From Neonectria sp. B-13 (taxonomy: Eukaryota > Ascomycota > Sordariomycetes > Hypocreales > Nectriaceae), in the NCBI GenBank assembly GCA_002682825.1, contig NOKP01000053.1, positions 124,001 to 188,000 on the forward strand: a stretch of 64,000 bases of DNA. Reading direction: 5' to 3'. Made by a program: the position numbers and the translations under genes. A model generated the notes under the pieces. It did no database searches, was not told where the DNA came from, and saw only the letters and a program-made list of their open reading frames with translations. Every line of letters begins with the position of its first letter. Position 1 is the stretch's first letter. This document shows positions 12,799 through 24,479 of the stretch, in pieces.

Positions 12799-14231
12799 AT
12801 GGCCCAGCCAAGTGCAGAGCCGGTCGAGGACTACGAGTGAGCTTTCCCCAGCTTCATTGCCGACTTGCGAGCTGCGAACTGCGAGCTCTAGCGGCGTCAT
12901 CGATTCCTCGTCGATTCCCCCCTCTCAGATCCCTTCCCGCTAACTCGGTTTCGCTCCAGCTATGAATCCCTTCCGCCCAACTTCTCCCTGGTGCAGAACA
13001 TGGCAGCAGGCGCCTTCGCTGGCATAGCCGTACGCTGCTCTCGAGTCCCTGTTTGACTATTTGTTCAAGACTGACCGCGTCCGCGCCTCACAGGAGCACA
13101 CCGTCATGTATCCTATCGATGCGATCAAGGTTCGCCAAGCCAACCCGCTGCCTCTGCTCGACCGCAATGCTGACCCGCGCCTCCCAGACACGAATGCAGA
13201 TCCTCAACCCGAGCAGCACGATCCCGGCCTCTTCGGGTGTCATGCGCAACACCTTCCATATCGCCAGGACCGAGGGCTTCTTCAGCCTGTGGCGCGGCAT
13301 GTCCAGCGTCATTGTCGGAGCCGGTAAGCCCAGCGCCGCCTCTCCCGCTCTTGCTCCTGCGTCATCCCTTACTGATGCGCATCACCAGGTCCTGCGCATG
13401 CCGTCTACTTTGCGACATACGAGGCTGTTAAGCACGCCATGGGCGGAAACCAAGTCGGTGTTCACCACCCTCTTGCTGCCGGTGAGCTTCAACCATCTGT
13501 CTAGCTCTCGTCGCAGTTTACTAACATATCGATCCCGTAGCAACTAGCGGTGCCGCTGCTACTATTGCCAGCGACGCCTTCATGAACCCTTTTGATGGTA
13601 TGCGGCTGCAACCCAAGACTCCCCACTTCGCTTCAGACACCTAGCAACTAACACATCGCCCACACAGTCATCAAGCAGCGCATGCAGATCCAGAACTCAA
13701 GCAAGATGTACCGATCCATGGTTGACTGTGCAAAGTACGTCTACAAGACAGAAGGCCTGGGCGCCTTCTATATCTCGTACCCCACGACCCTATCGATGAC
13801 CGTACCATTCACCGCTCTTCAATTCCTCGCCTATGAGTCCATCTCCACCGCCATGAACCCGGAAAAGGACTACGATCCCGTAACACACTGCCTGGCTGGT
13901 GCTGTTGCTGGTGGTTTCGCCGCGGGACTCACCACCCCCATGGACGTTATCAAGACCATGCTACAGACCCGAGGCACTTCTATCGACCCTGAAGTGAGGA
14001 GAGTTAATAGCTTTATGGGCGGGTGCCGTCTGTTATACCAGAGGGCGGGATTCCGCGGCTTCTTCAAGGGCGTCCGTCCCCGAATCGTCACCACAATGCC
14101 CAGTACTGCTATTTGCTGGTCGGCATATGAGTTCTCTAAGTAAGTGACGCCAGCCTCTACCAATATCTAACTAGGCACAGATGCTAACTTTTGACAGGTC
14201 CTATTTCATCAAGCGAAATGATGCTTCGTGA
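12799..14231 (+). CDS. MRS4: Mitochondrial iron carrier, Mrs3/Mrs4 (mitoferrin) family
   Basis: Eight exons: 12799-12836, 12960-13029, 13094-13129 (only 36 nt), 13188-13323, 13389-13481, 13541-13597, 13668-14139 and 14198-14231. Together they encode 311 residues, the usual size of a six-helix carrier. Three carrier signatures are visible: PIDAIKTR, PFDVIKQR and PMDVIKTM, each followed by the EGF/AGF-x-G or related half-motif (TEGFFSLWRG, TEGLGAFY, RAGFRGFFKG). SLVQNMAAGAFAGIAEHTVMYPIDAIK is typical of mitoferrins, which move Fe2+ across the inner membrane for heme and Fe-S synthesis. The start ATG has a CACCATGG context. Six of the seven introns fall in the first half of the gene. The family call is strong, but the choice between Mrs3/4 and another close carrier rests on sequence recognition only. 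Confidence 0.92.
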
Positions 14232-15136
14232 AGTATCTTGGAAATCACCCAAAATAGATGCAACCGGGGGACGACCTTAGGGGACGAAAGCTTGCAGGAG
14301 CCGTACTCGAGCCGATGACACTAAAACGCCGTCGAAAAACAACACGACAAACGACAATGACAAAGGCGCCAACCACACCGACGACGGCGACGACGACGGC
14401 GACGACAGCTCCTTCGATACCCCGACCCCCTTCTTTTTCTTCTCGGTTCGACGTTTGCCAGTCCAGGCTTTGACTATTGCAGGAGAACCAGTCATGGCAG
14501 CTGCCAGCACTTCTCCGCCGAGTAGAAGCGGTTGACTGCGCACTGGAAATGAGCGACGGACGTTGTACATAAAATCTCCAAATCCTAGGGAAGGCTAAGG
14601 CGGAAAGGTTCGGCTAGATGGCGAAGGGAGTGTGTGTGATGATATGTTTGTTGGTAATATAGTGTCAAGATACAGCAACGCGCCGTGACCCGACAGACTC
14701 GGTGCTGGCTGGCGGGCGTGTTTGAAACCTGTGCCTGCTCATGACTCTTCTTGTTGAACTCGAACGACTGATCGGCTACTACTTTTTGTTTTGTCGTCCA
14801 CTAAAATCCCGTCATAAAGGATTAGGAAGGAGGCTTTGTCCTCTGGCGTCGACCGCCGCCGACATCGGCGGTACCATGTACGCCAAGTATGTAGATAGGT
14901 TAGGGTGTAGGATGAATAGATGGCAAAGGGCTTCACCAAGTTGGCTTGGAAGAAGCAACACAGGCTTTACAGAGTCAGCAAGGAAAACGATCCCAATGTG
15001 CTTAAATTCTCAAGGTATATACGTTAAAAGGTGGAATGATAAAAGACAACACCAAAACACCTGCCACGACTGCACGGGCACCCTTTTATGGTACAACGAT
15101 TCCCACCCAAGATACTCCTGCTGCTGTTGCCGCCGC
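14232..15136. other. Convergent 3' regions of the iron carrier and the DnaJ/TPR gene
   Basis: No gene is visible. It contains a GAC/GGC trinucleotide run at about 14377-14408 and AT-richer sequence toward 15000, consistent with two 3' untranslated regions facing each other. Confidence 0.55.
14377..14408. repeat. Imperfect GAC/GGC trinucleotide repeat
   Basis: About ten trinucleotides, mainly GAC with GGC interruptions, lie in the 3' region of the carrier gene. Confidence 0.75.
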
Positions 15137-16778
15137 TCAATACCCAAACTGCTGCCCCCCGTACTGGAACTTGAAGTTGGCGTTGCCGCCACGGCCACCT
15201 CCGCCCTGCTGGAACATGAAGGGGTGGCCGCCCGCGCCGCCGCCGAAGGGGTTGCCCTGGAATGGGTTGCCACGCTCCTGCGAGTTAGGGTCATCACCGC
15301 GGTCGAAGCGAGCGCGCAACTCCGGGTCGCTGAGGACCTCGTACGCCTCGTTGATGGAGGCCATTTTCTTCTCGGCATCCTCCTTGCTAGTGCCTTGCTT
15401 TGCGGCCTTGTCCGGGTGGAACTGCTTAGAGGCCTTGCGATAGGCCGACTTGATCTGGCGCTCGTCGGCGTCGGCGGCCACGTTGAGTACCTTGTAGTAG
15501 TCCTTGGTCTTGCTGCGCTGGAAAGCGATCTGGGCCTTTTGCAAGATGGGGTTGACCTTGTCCTGGCGGTCAGGGCGGACCTCGGCGGCCTTTTGAAGCG
15601 TCTGGATGGCAGCCTCGTACAGTTCGTCTTTGAGCTGCTTCTTGCCCTGGTGTAGGAGTCCCCAGAACGAGTTGGGGTGCAGGTTGAGCGCCTCGTCGCA
15701 GTACTTGGACGCGTCCTTGTGGGCGGACTAGCAACAGTAGTCAGCAAATTGAACCGAGCCGGGGAAACATCACGCCTCCAGACAGGGAGCTTACCTCGTA
15801 GTACGCTTGGCAGGTCATCTCGACCACTTCCTCGAGCAACCTCACCCTGGAATGGGCCGGGATGCTGCCGTTTTCAACGAGCGTGTTAGCCTGCTTCCGG
15901 ATCTCGTGGACCAAGCCCGGCTCATCGGCCGTTCCCACAAGAGTTCTCCCGGCGGTGGTGGTCTGGCCGCGTTCCAATTGGCCCTGGGCCTTGGTGTACG
16001 CCTTGTGGATGACCTTCTCCTGGCGGAACAACTTCTTGCAGACTTTGGAGTCGGGGTCGGAGTGTAGGCACTTGCGCACCTGAGCCAGGCCGTTGTCCAG
16101 GTCGCCCAGCCCGTAGAAGGTGGTGGCGGAGATGACGACATGGGGAGAAGTGTCGCCGGGCCTCAGCTGGAGAACGTGTTGCAGATCGCCCATGCCCTCC
16201 TCAACCTCGCCGCGCTGGAAACGGCAGCGGGCGCGCATCTCGCGGAGAGCGGGAGACCGATTGGCGATGTAGATGGCGGTGCCGGCGTGGGTCACGCACT
16301 CCTCCCACTTTTCGCTCTGCTCGGCCATTGAGGCCAGCGCAGCAGCGAGCTTGGCCTCCTCCAGCTCTTTGACCTCGATGGAGTCGGGTCCACGGCTGGC
16401 AGCCTGGAACTGAGCCCTGGCGGTATCCCAGTCGGCGAAGCGGGCGCGGATCTTGGCAAGCTGCAGATGGGCGGCCTCAAAGCCAGGCTTGAGGCTCAGG
16501 ACCTGGTTGAAGTCGTCGGTGGCGTGGGTGGTGCGGCCGAGGGACAGGTAGGTGGTTGCGCGCTTGAAGAGGGTCAAGTAGTTGGAGGGATCGCGGGCGA
16601 GGGCGGCATCGTAGTAGACGAGGGCCTCGCTGGTCTCGCCGCGGGACAGATGCGACTGCGCCGAGGTCAAGAGCGACGAGACGGGGAGGTCGGTGGGGAT
16701 ATCTCGAGGCGAGAGGCCGTGAGCCGAAGCCAGGAGCGTCGTGGCGGCCACGGCCAGCGTCGAGAGGCGGATCTGCAT
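15137..16778 (-). CDS. Secretory-pathway DnaJ/TPR co-chaperone (P58IPK/DNAJC3-like)
   Basis: Two exons, 16778-15795 and 15727-15137, give 524 residues. A signal peptide is evident at residues 1-21 (MQIRLSTLAVAATTLLASAHG). Tetratricopeptide repeats follow from about 35 to 390, and a J domain at about 400-475 has the catalytic HPD (KQFHPDKAAKQ). The tail is Gly/Phe/Gln-rich and ends in QFGY. This order (signal peptide, TPRs, J domain) is that of DNAJC3/P58IPK, which binds unfolded clients and stimulates the Hsp70 BiP/Kar2 in the ER lumen. No C-terminal HDEL/KDEL is present, so retention would need a partner or another signal. It is divergent from the HAUS1 homologue across about 940 bp that contain a UPR-type element. 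Confidence 0.9.
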
Positions 16779-17717
16779 GCCGGCGGTTTGCTACGAAGAA
16801 GCAATAACGAAGGCGGAACCGAGAGGAGAGAGAGCGTGCAAGGTCGAGGCCGGGGAGGGAGTGAGAGATGGCGCGCGATAGAGTCCAACTCAACGACGAG
16901 GGAAGATGGATCGAATTCAACAAGACATTGACGAGAAGAGGGTGAGGGAGAGAGCAACAAAGCACAAAGGACGGGGACGGAGACGACGTAGAGACGACGT
17001 AGAGACGACGAATGCGTCAAGAGAAGAAGACACAATTACGATTCAATAGGGAGAACAGGAAAAAGGCTACGAGTCACTATTAAAGTCAAGTTGAGACAGA
17101 GACCCTTCAACTCCCACGCTGTCCTTTTCCCCACAAGGAAGCCTGTCAGTCGGCAACACGCCCGGACCGCGGAAACTACACGTGTCTAGAAGTACCATCC
17201 TACCAGAGGCACCTCCTGCTGGAGTGCACGGCATGCGCTGCGGGTTGTGTCTAGCGGCGGGCGCTACGAAGTACAGGGTTTGGTGGGGCACTGCAGTAGC
17301 CTACAAGTACCTTGGACACCTACACGCAACAAATAGTACCGCAGAGGTACATAAATACCTGCCCAGGAACGATGTCGGTCGACTTTCGCAAGGTTTCCGG
17401 CGCGACCTAGGCCCGTCTGTAGGTGGCGAACCTTCCTGTCTGCACTCTGCAGTCAACCAACCCCCCTCTTCAGCCTTGCAGCACCGCCTCTTATCGATAA
17501 ACAACCTCGCATTGTGGCTGCTGCACTGTAGAATTCCCAAACCATCATCTTCGGGCTCTCGCCAATACCCAATTACATACTCCAACCAGACATAACAATC
17601 CGCACCCACCTATCTTATACTACAGAAACCAGCTATCGCCGCCAAGGTCTCAATGCCGTGGTCGGATTGCCCCTACTGACCCTGACCCCAAATCAACAGA
17701 CACCACAAACATTCACC
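16779..17717. promoter_or_regulatory. Divergent promoter region of the DnaJ/TPR gene and HAUS1
   Basis: This is 939 bp between two start codons that point away from each other. It holds a CACGTG palindrome at 17179-17184, a UPR-like element at 17115-17125, and a TTATCGATAA GATA-type palindrome near 17491-17500. The left 200 bp are purine-rich on the plus strand, meaning a pyrimidine-rich leader for the minus-strand gene. Confidence 0.55.
17115..17125 (+). promoter_or_regulatory. Candidate unfolded-protein-response element
   Basis: CACGCTGTCCT fits the HacA-binding consensus described for Aspergillus niger (CAN[G/A]NTG[T/G]CCT, recalled from memory). It lies about 337 bp upstream of the ER DnaJ/TPR start codon. 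One match in about 940 bp could still be chance. Confidence 0.4.
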
Positions 17718-18671
17718 ATGGCTCACCGCCGCCACCATCATCACCTCTCTGAAGACTCTGCGATATTCTCCCCCTCCGTCGCACGCATCGCCGCCTCCAC
17801 CGCCCGCGACTGGTCCTACATCGACTCCTGGCTCGCCACAAAGTTCCACCCCCGCTCCGTTCCCGCCTTCGAGCGCAACCCGGACACACTCAAGGCTCTC
17901 CTCGCTCTCGCCGCCCTTAACGACGCCGCTGACGAGGAGCGCCACCTACTCGCCAAGTCCGAGTCCGCTGCCCTGCAGGAACTCTCTCTCGAGCCGTCCC
18001 GGTCTCTACCCGCCGACGCCCATGACCACAACGCCGGCTCGCAACGCCCGCTGCGTCAGGGCCTCCTCGACGCTGTCCAGCATAACCTGCCCGCCGAAGG
18101 CCACACCGCCCTCGATGCCATGGCCAACATGGCTCTCCAACTCGGCGTCGCCTTCCCAGAGCCCGAGTTCCTAGGTCGCCGCATGGTTGGCCTTCAAGCA
18201 AGCATCCAGGAGACGGAGCAGATGAGGGCCCGCGTCGACATCCTCCACCGCCACATCGAGGAGGAGACGTCCAGGATCAACAACCTCCGACGCCAGCTCC
18301 AGGGCGACGACTACAAACCCCCGGCCCATCTCGCAAAACAAAACCTCGAGCTGCAACGCAGAGTCAAGGCAATGTCCACCAAACTGCCCAGCCTCCAGGA
18401 CCGTGTCGCTGCCCTAGCCTCCTCCGTTGAATCCTCGCACCCCACCACCGCCGACATAGCCCGTGATGAGCAGGAGTACCTCGATATCCTCGCCAGAAAG
18501 AGAGATCTTGACCTCCAGATGGCCACCTTTCATGGTCTTCCCAGCAACCCTGACATGGCTCGATCCGAGCTAGAGGCTCTCCGAGGCCAGCTGCGCAATA
18601 TTACGTCACAACGCGATCAAGTTTTCGAGGGCTTGGTCGAGCGCGAGAGCCCCGTCAAGCGACGTAGGTGA
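17718..18671 (+). CDS. HAUS1: HAUS augmin-like complex subunit 1 homologue
   Basis: Single exon of 317 residues. The start at 17718 is chosen for its CACCATGG context; an in-frame ATG at 17658 lies in a less coding-like leader. The N-terminal block ARDWSYIDSWLATKFHPRSVPAFERNPDTLKALL matches the HAUS1 pattern of a short helical head with a Trp-Leu pair, a Pro-x-Phe/Tyr-Glu-x-Asn-Pro motif and then helices. It is followed by long coiled-coil segments (about residues 165-215 and 225-310) and a basic end, PVKRRR. Augmin nucleates microtubule branches by recruiting gamma-tubulin to spindle microtubules. The match is from recognition of the N-terminal motif and coiled-coil layout, not from a search. 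Confidence 0.7.
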   Translation: MAHRRHHHHLSEDSAIFSPSVARIAASTARDWSYIDSWLATKFHPRSVPAFERNPDTLKALLALAALNDAADEERHLLAKSESAALQELSLEPSRSLPADAHDHNAGSQRPLRQGLLDAVQHNLPAEGHTALDAMANMALQLGVAFPEPEFLGRRMVGLQASIQETEQMRARVDILHRHIEEETSRINNLRRQLQGDDYKPPAHLAKQNLELQRRVKAMSTKLPSLQDRVAALASSVESSHPTTADIARDEQEYLDILARKRDLDLQMATFHGLPSNPDMARSELEALRGQLRNITSQRDQVFEGLVERESPVKRRR

Positions 18672-18792
18672 CAACTGTCCCATTCGTTCCTGGATACAGT
18701 ACAAATACCTGCCTAAACCAGGCGCAAGACGCCATGCTGTCTTCGCCAAAGACCCCAAGCAATCGATGTACCTCGAACCAACGACGTCGTCA

Positions 18793-21700
18793 TTAGTTCC
18801 GCCGATTCTTCCCCGCCACAGCGCCGCCCAATCTACCAAACTGCCTCCCAAGACCAGACCTCTTAGCTGGAACTGGAGGTGCTGGCGTAGGGTCCTTTTG
18901 CGGTGTCGGTGTTGCCATAGTCTGAGCCCGCGCCTCCTTACCCTTAGGGTCCATCGATCCATCTCCTATCCGGATTTCGCTCATAATGAAGGGCAAGTCC
19001 TCTCCGTCCACGCCTTGCCTCTGGGCTCGTCGGGCTCGCTCCTGGACACTTCGAAACTTCTCCAGAAGCTCCTGCCATCGGATGTTACCGTCTTCTCTCC
19101 CCTTGAGTCGATTGGGTCTATCGTAGTTAGAGTTACTCGTAGTCGACGTAGTACTGAGCCATGTTAGCAACATGAGTGTAAGAAGGATAGGCTTCAAGGG
19201 GCAAGACATTGGCATAGCCTTGAGTTCCACCGTGAGCATGGAGGGTGAACCTACGTCCTGGGTGCCACATGAAGATAACCGATAGAGCTGACACTGTTGA
19301 GTCTGTTCTTCAGTGCGGCAAATGCAGACGACTGTGGTAGTAGCATCAAGATGCCGTACATGCACTTGTACAGGAACGGGTATTTCTCGGGCTCCAGCAG
19401 CTGAAGGCGCAGGTCTAGACCTGGGTTTAGCATGCCATTTAGTACTATCGTGAAGTGGTAGTGAAGCTTACACGTGAAGACAGGGGATTCAATCAGTTGC
19501 ACAAGCTTATCTACCTGTATCAGAATGTTTACTGTCATGTCCAGCTCGCCACTAAGAATCAGTTAGCAAGCATCCTGGGTTTGGCAGTGACCGTAGAACC
19601 TACAATATTTGTAGCAGGTTGTATGCTTGCTCGTAGGCCTGTGCCAGCAGGCATAGAGAGAAAGTGGCAACAGCATTGTAGCACCACGACCTGAACAGCG
19701 CTACAAACAGGGTCTGGCCATCCTAGGATATCTGTCAGCACCACACATCGTCTTCTCATCTCTCATCGATCTACTTACCCTCGTCTCGAGGTTCCGTAGT
19801 CTTTTCCGAACGTCTGCAAGCTGTGGCGCTGTGATGAGGTTGTTGTTGAGGTTCTGAACCATGATGCTCGCGAATTCGAGATCCTCCTCTTTCTCGATGC
19901 AGTCTGCCAGCGTTCTGTATATCCTCTCAGGGCTAAGACTGACACAAAGTTGTCGGATAATGAGATTACCGCGAGTCTCGAGCAGCTTGCGGTCCGTCGA
20001 GAATAATTGTAGGAGGTTGACCATGAAGTTTGTAAAGTACTCATCCTCCGAATTCCGAGATATCTGCGACAGGAGCTGCAAATCCTTCGTGACAACGGCG
20101 TCCGAGTTATCAGACAGGGTTTTAAGTAGGGCGGGAAACGTTCCGTCGTTGAATGCAAGCACCTTCCTTGGTGCTTTCCTGTGCAGCATGATAAGCCACG
20201 TCAGGGCGGCGACGCGGGTGGCTTCGTGGTCGTTCAGGAACAGCAGGGTGAGTGAGTTAACTGCAGCAGCGTAGTCGAGATCGGCCTGAGTTTGTGTCGT
20301 CGGAAGGTTGGCGGGGGTCGAGATCGAACGGCCTTGTGCTGGAGTCGGACTACGGAAGTCAAGGTCTCTCGAGCTCGATAGAGAGACTCGATTACTATTC
20401 GTGCCCTCAGGTTTATCGCCTGGAATAGGAAGTCGAGAAGTTGAGTAGTGTTGAGCCTGGCCAGCGTGGGGTTGTCCGAGCTCGGAATCATCCGAGAGAG
20501 ACACAACGTAATCCATCAAGCAGGTATTAACACGGGTCGCCGCTTGGTGGATGGTCTCTTTCGTGCTGGCCATGGCTGGGAGCATATGAGCCAGGATCTT
20601 GGGGGTGAAGGGCAAGACCTCTTCGGGGCAAATGTCGAGGAACTGGACAATCCACCTCAACGACTCTAGTAGGCAGTCCTCCTCTGTTTCATGTTAGCAA
20701 ACCAATGAAGAGGGGACGGTTGGGTTCACTGGATTCGCACCCAGAGGAGAGTCCAAAGTAGCAGTCAAAATTCTAAGGATATCCTTGTAGTTGATTTCAA
20801 CGTCCTGGCCAGGAATCCAGTCCTCTTCACTGCTGTCGTCGTCGTCTTCGTCTGCGATATCCGAATCGAGCTCGTCTCCTTCTTCGAGCTCCGGAATCAA
20901 CGAGTCGCTGTCCATTGAATCTTGGCGCTTTCGCTTGACGCCTTCCTTGGACCTCCGGCTCTCGAGGATGCCCTTCTTAATGCGAGAGATGCGTTTGATC
21001 TCATTGAGGAACTTATCCAAGCAATTTTGCGTGGCGGTTCTCACATCAGAGTTCTGGTCCGACAGAAACTTTAAAAGCCCGTCAAGGAACTGTGGTAGGT
21101 AGGTGATAAGCTCTAAGTCGGGAATGGAGTCGAGGAGGGTGATCCAGCCGACGAGAAATTGGCGGGTGAAGGGGTTGAGAACCCAGATTCGTTCCTTGAG
21201 AAGGGGGATGAACCTAGGCAGAGAGAAGGCAGTTGGTAAGTGGTCATCTATCGAGACCTTGTCGTCACCCTCGAACTCAGGGGGGGCCTCGAGAATCGAG
21301 ACGTAAGAGGCAGCGGACTCGGAGACGATGTCCTTGACGAGACGATCTAACAGCTCTGCACCATTCTTGACTGACAGCTCTGAATCCGCACCAAGCTGTA
21401 TTCTGTCAGTTTCCGGTAGCAGAGAGAGACAGATAGTACTTTGGAGACGGAGTGGCGGCCTACCTTGCAAAGTTGGTCGAATATACTGTTAAAATATACG
21501 AGAATCTCACCCTTGGCAACCTTGGCGATATTGTACATGGCCTCACAGGCGTAGTATCTCACCCTAGCATCTTGATCGGTGAAGCAGGCCAAGACTGGGG
21601 GAACAATCTTAGCCAGGTAGCGAGGCAGCTCCTGGAATTTCGATGTCAAGTCAGTAAATGTAAGAGGCCTGGGATGAGCTACCCAGAGGCAGCACGGGGG

Positions 21701-22130
21701 GGCTTCAATCTTGATGATTGAATGAGAGGGGTGCAGGCTCTTGGAACAACACATACGGAGCCGAGGGCGATAGCAGCGGCTGCCAAGCCGATCAAGCCAC
21801 CATTTCTAGCATGGGGCTGGTGAACGGCGTAGGCATACTCGTTGCAGAGCTGCTCGAGGATGTCGTGGACGCGCTGATAGTCCTTTGTGCTAACGAGTTC
21901 GCGAATGACGCGCTCAAGCCTACAGGTGGGGGTTAATCATGAGGCTCTGGATAGACAAAGACAGGCTAGAGAACTAGTTGGCTTGCGGTTGCGGGAGGAG
22001 GTGTGAGATAAGAGAGAGGGAGAGAGCAAAAGGAATGAGGGAACAAAAATGGTGAGACATACTCGAGGGCGCCGACCTTGCGCTTGTCGTAGAGCTTGTC
22101 GTTGAGGGCCCGCTGGATACTGGTCTCCAT
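18793..22130 (-). CDS. VAC14: Vacuole morphology and inheritance protein Vac14 (PIKfyve/Fab1 scaffold)
   Basis: Nine exons: 22130-22063, 21919-21757, 21631-21464, 21395-20741, 20683-19779, 19722-19604, 19551-19472, 19420-19255 and 19153-18793. They total 894 residues and every junction is in frame. HEAT-like helical repeats run throughout. Landmarks are the N-terminal [18 protein letters not shown] and the Fab1-binding segment with [10 protein letters not shown] and [12 protein letters not shown]. The C-terminal Vac14 region has [41 protein letters not shown] and [10 protein letters not shown]. Vac14 scaffolds Fab1 and Fig4 on the vacuole to make and turn over PtdIns(3,5)P2. An Asp/Glu/Ser-rich insert follows the [14 protein letters not shown] segment. 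The tail (last about 70 residues) is basic and Pro-rich. It is convergent with HAUS1, with 121 bp between stop codons. Confidence 0.95.
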
Positions 22131-24479
22131 GATGGGCAGCTCTCCAACGTCATCCGCGAGACACGGCGCAGGGGGGGACGAAAGTGCTTGCAACGGGCGT
22201 GAGGACGGTGGCCACCAGGTAGGGGGTAGAGATACGTCGCGATGGGATATGTTGGAGATGTGGTGAGAGGTCGCGGTTGTGAGAAGCTCGGCGGGCTATT
22301 GGTAGACTACGTTGTAAGGAGTCAAGGCAGGCAGGCAAACTGGTTCCTCGGAGGTTGGAGCGCCAGGAGAAGGAAGCTGGAAGCTCAGGTGCCGAACATT
22401 TCCCCACGCCGCACAGTGGGCACCTACCTAGGCAAGTTTATGCGCCGCTCTGGGCTGGGCAGTGGCGTCATCGCTTCGATATAGGGGCCTTCAGTCCCTA
22501 AGGCGGCTGGTGCCACAGGGCTGTTACACCCTGGACGGTATGGATTTTACGAACGGGTGGTCTCCGTCATATTTAGACCTGCCTATCTGACTCCCCTCCC
22601 TATCCGTACTCCGCATCAAGCAAGTCGCAGATCTAGATCTCTACCAGCCGCTTCCGGGGCCTCGGTAGCTTGCGTACCTTACCGGAGCACGCCCGTGATA
22701 CAACGCATGTGCTTCGTGCTACCAACCATGGAAGACAATGCGAACGATCCAGTTGCTCCACCATTCAAGAAAATTGAAGAAGTCTATCGACTTGTCACCA
22801 TTTGCTCCTTGCTTACCTGCTCCGTGTACTCAAGATGTGTCTCGCGTATCAGGTTGCCCTAAGACGTCACTGGGGCGCACGGCGATGCGCCATGTCATGA
22901 GACCAGCCAACCCCGTGGCCGATGGTGAGCCTCATCAGTTGATCGCGCATTATTAGCGACAGCGCATCTCCACACGGCTTCAGGCTCCCGTCGGTCTTGG
23001 AGGGGGGGTGCCCTGAGACCTGCGCCTGTAGCACCCGTCTTGAGCCTGTCACCTGTCACCTGTCTTTTTCTTGCTGCTATTTCCAAACTGAAGCGCCTGT
23101 AATTGCAGGTGTTGACTCGAAGACTCAGAGGTATGAATCCATACAACTCCCAGGAACAAACAAAGCTAGACTACCTTTGCTCGTCTCGCTCAATACTAGC
23201 TCGTGACATCTCGCAAACCTACCTAGTTGTCTCGATTTGATTTGGGTTACATCCATCCCATATCCATCTCACATCCATCATAGCCAACCCATCACTACCC
23301 GAAAATCCCGACAATCCCTGCCCCTTGGAGTCCATTGTGTATCATAATCCTTACTCCTCTATCTCCGTCCCGCCTGTATCATCATCGGCCCTCGTCCGGG
23401 ATGCGCATTGTAGTGGGGCGATGAGATCGATCTAACTTGGCTCTCTTCACAATCCTTCCAGTGGCTGCTTTCACCCAAACCTGTGGTCCATGTTGTGAAA
23501 CGGCAAATGCCCAATACCACACGTCAGGCCTCCTTCGCTTCTCTGTGTGAGTTGTTATCCTCTCTCTTGCCCTTCACGTCATTGTTGCCCCTCGTTTCGT
23601 GGTTGCTCTGAGCCGCCATGATCGCTCGCCTCGTAAATTCATCCTAGGTTCTGTCTTAGTGTCCTATGCTTCGATACCAAGTCCTCCTTCAACATCATAC
23701 CTTAGCTCCTCTCGCCTTGCGGATCCTAGCTGCTGCGGCGTCGTCCATTTTTCCTTTCGTCATGACAGTATGTAAGAATTCAGACCGAGATCCGTTCCAA
23801 ATCAAAGGTTTGAGAGTAATGCTTGGAATCCGTGGGCTCTGGGCCAAATATGAAGCCGAGGACAGCGGTTGAAGAATCCCTCGATGCCTCACCCTTAAAT
23901 ACCTGCTGCTGAGTTCATTTCCACCCCCTCAGCCTCACATATGGCACCCTTGTCCCACCCCACAAACAATATATCTTCTAAGATTCCAGACTCCCGGGTT
24001 GTAGTTCCTCGGGAGCAAGTGCGATAGGGTCCCTGGTTAATGCTGGGGTCGGAGCCACGCTTCTCGAGCAAGCGGGTCACCAATCTACCTATGTCAGGTC
24101 CTTGCAAGTCACAGGTCTACATTGGCAGTTTTCTTCCATACCGGACTTGAAGTCAAAGTTGGGTGTCGGTATTGACGAGCCTGCGCGGCACCCGTGAGTG
24201 GTTGCCTGCTTTCAGGGGGGAGTCGGCGTTTAGGTGGGAGAGTGCAAATGCCGAAATCACCGCACCAGGGGTACAAATGTGACATGTAGCCGGGAGTATA
24301 TGACTTGGTCAGCCATGTTTGTGCTGTATTAACACCTGAAGCCTAAGGCTCTGGGAGGAGGGCAGTTATATCCCGCCCCTCCCGGGGATACACTAAAGTT
24401 GGAAAGCAGCGAGCTTGCCGGTACTGGTTTGGCCCATATATGTACAAGAAGAGGGACCCTTGCGTCTGCAGCCCCGAGC
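22131..24479. other. 2.3 kb gap between VAC14 and the desaturase
   Basis: Both flanking genes are on the minus strand, so the left end is the VAC14 promoter and the right end the desaturase 3' region. Open frames are short and unlike any protein I know. TACCTACC-type motifs occur at 22421-22432 and 23216-23226. I see nothing else of note. Confidence 0.5.

Noticed and set aside
14741..15655. 304-codon plus-strand open frame opposite the DnaJ/TPR gene
   Set aside because: It is antisense shadow of the J-domain exon, with a low-complexity Leu/Val/Ala translation and no family match.
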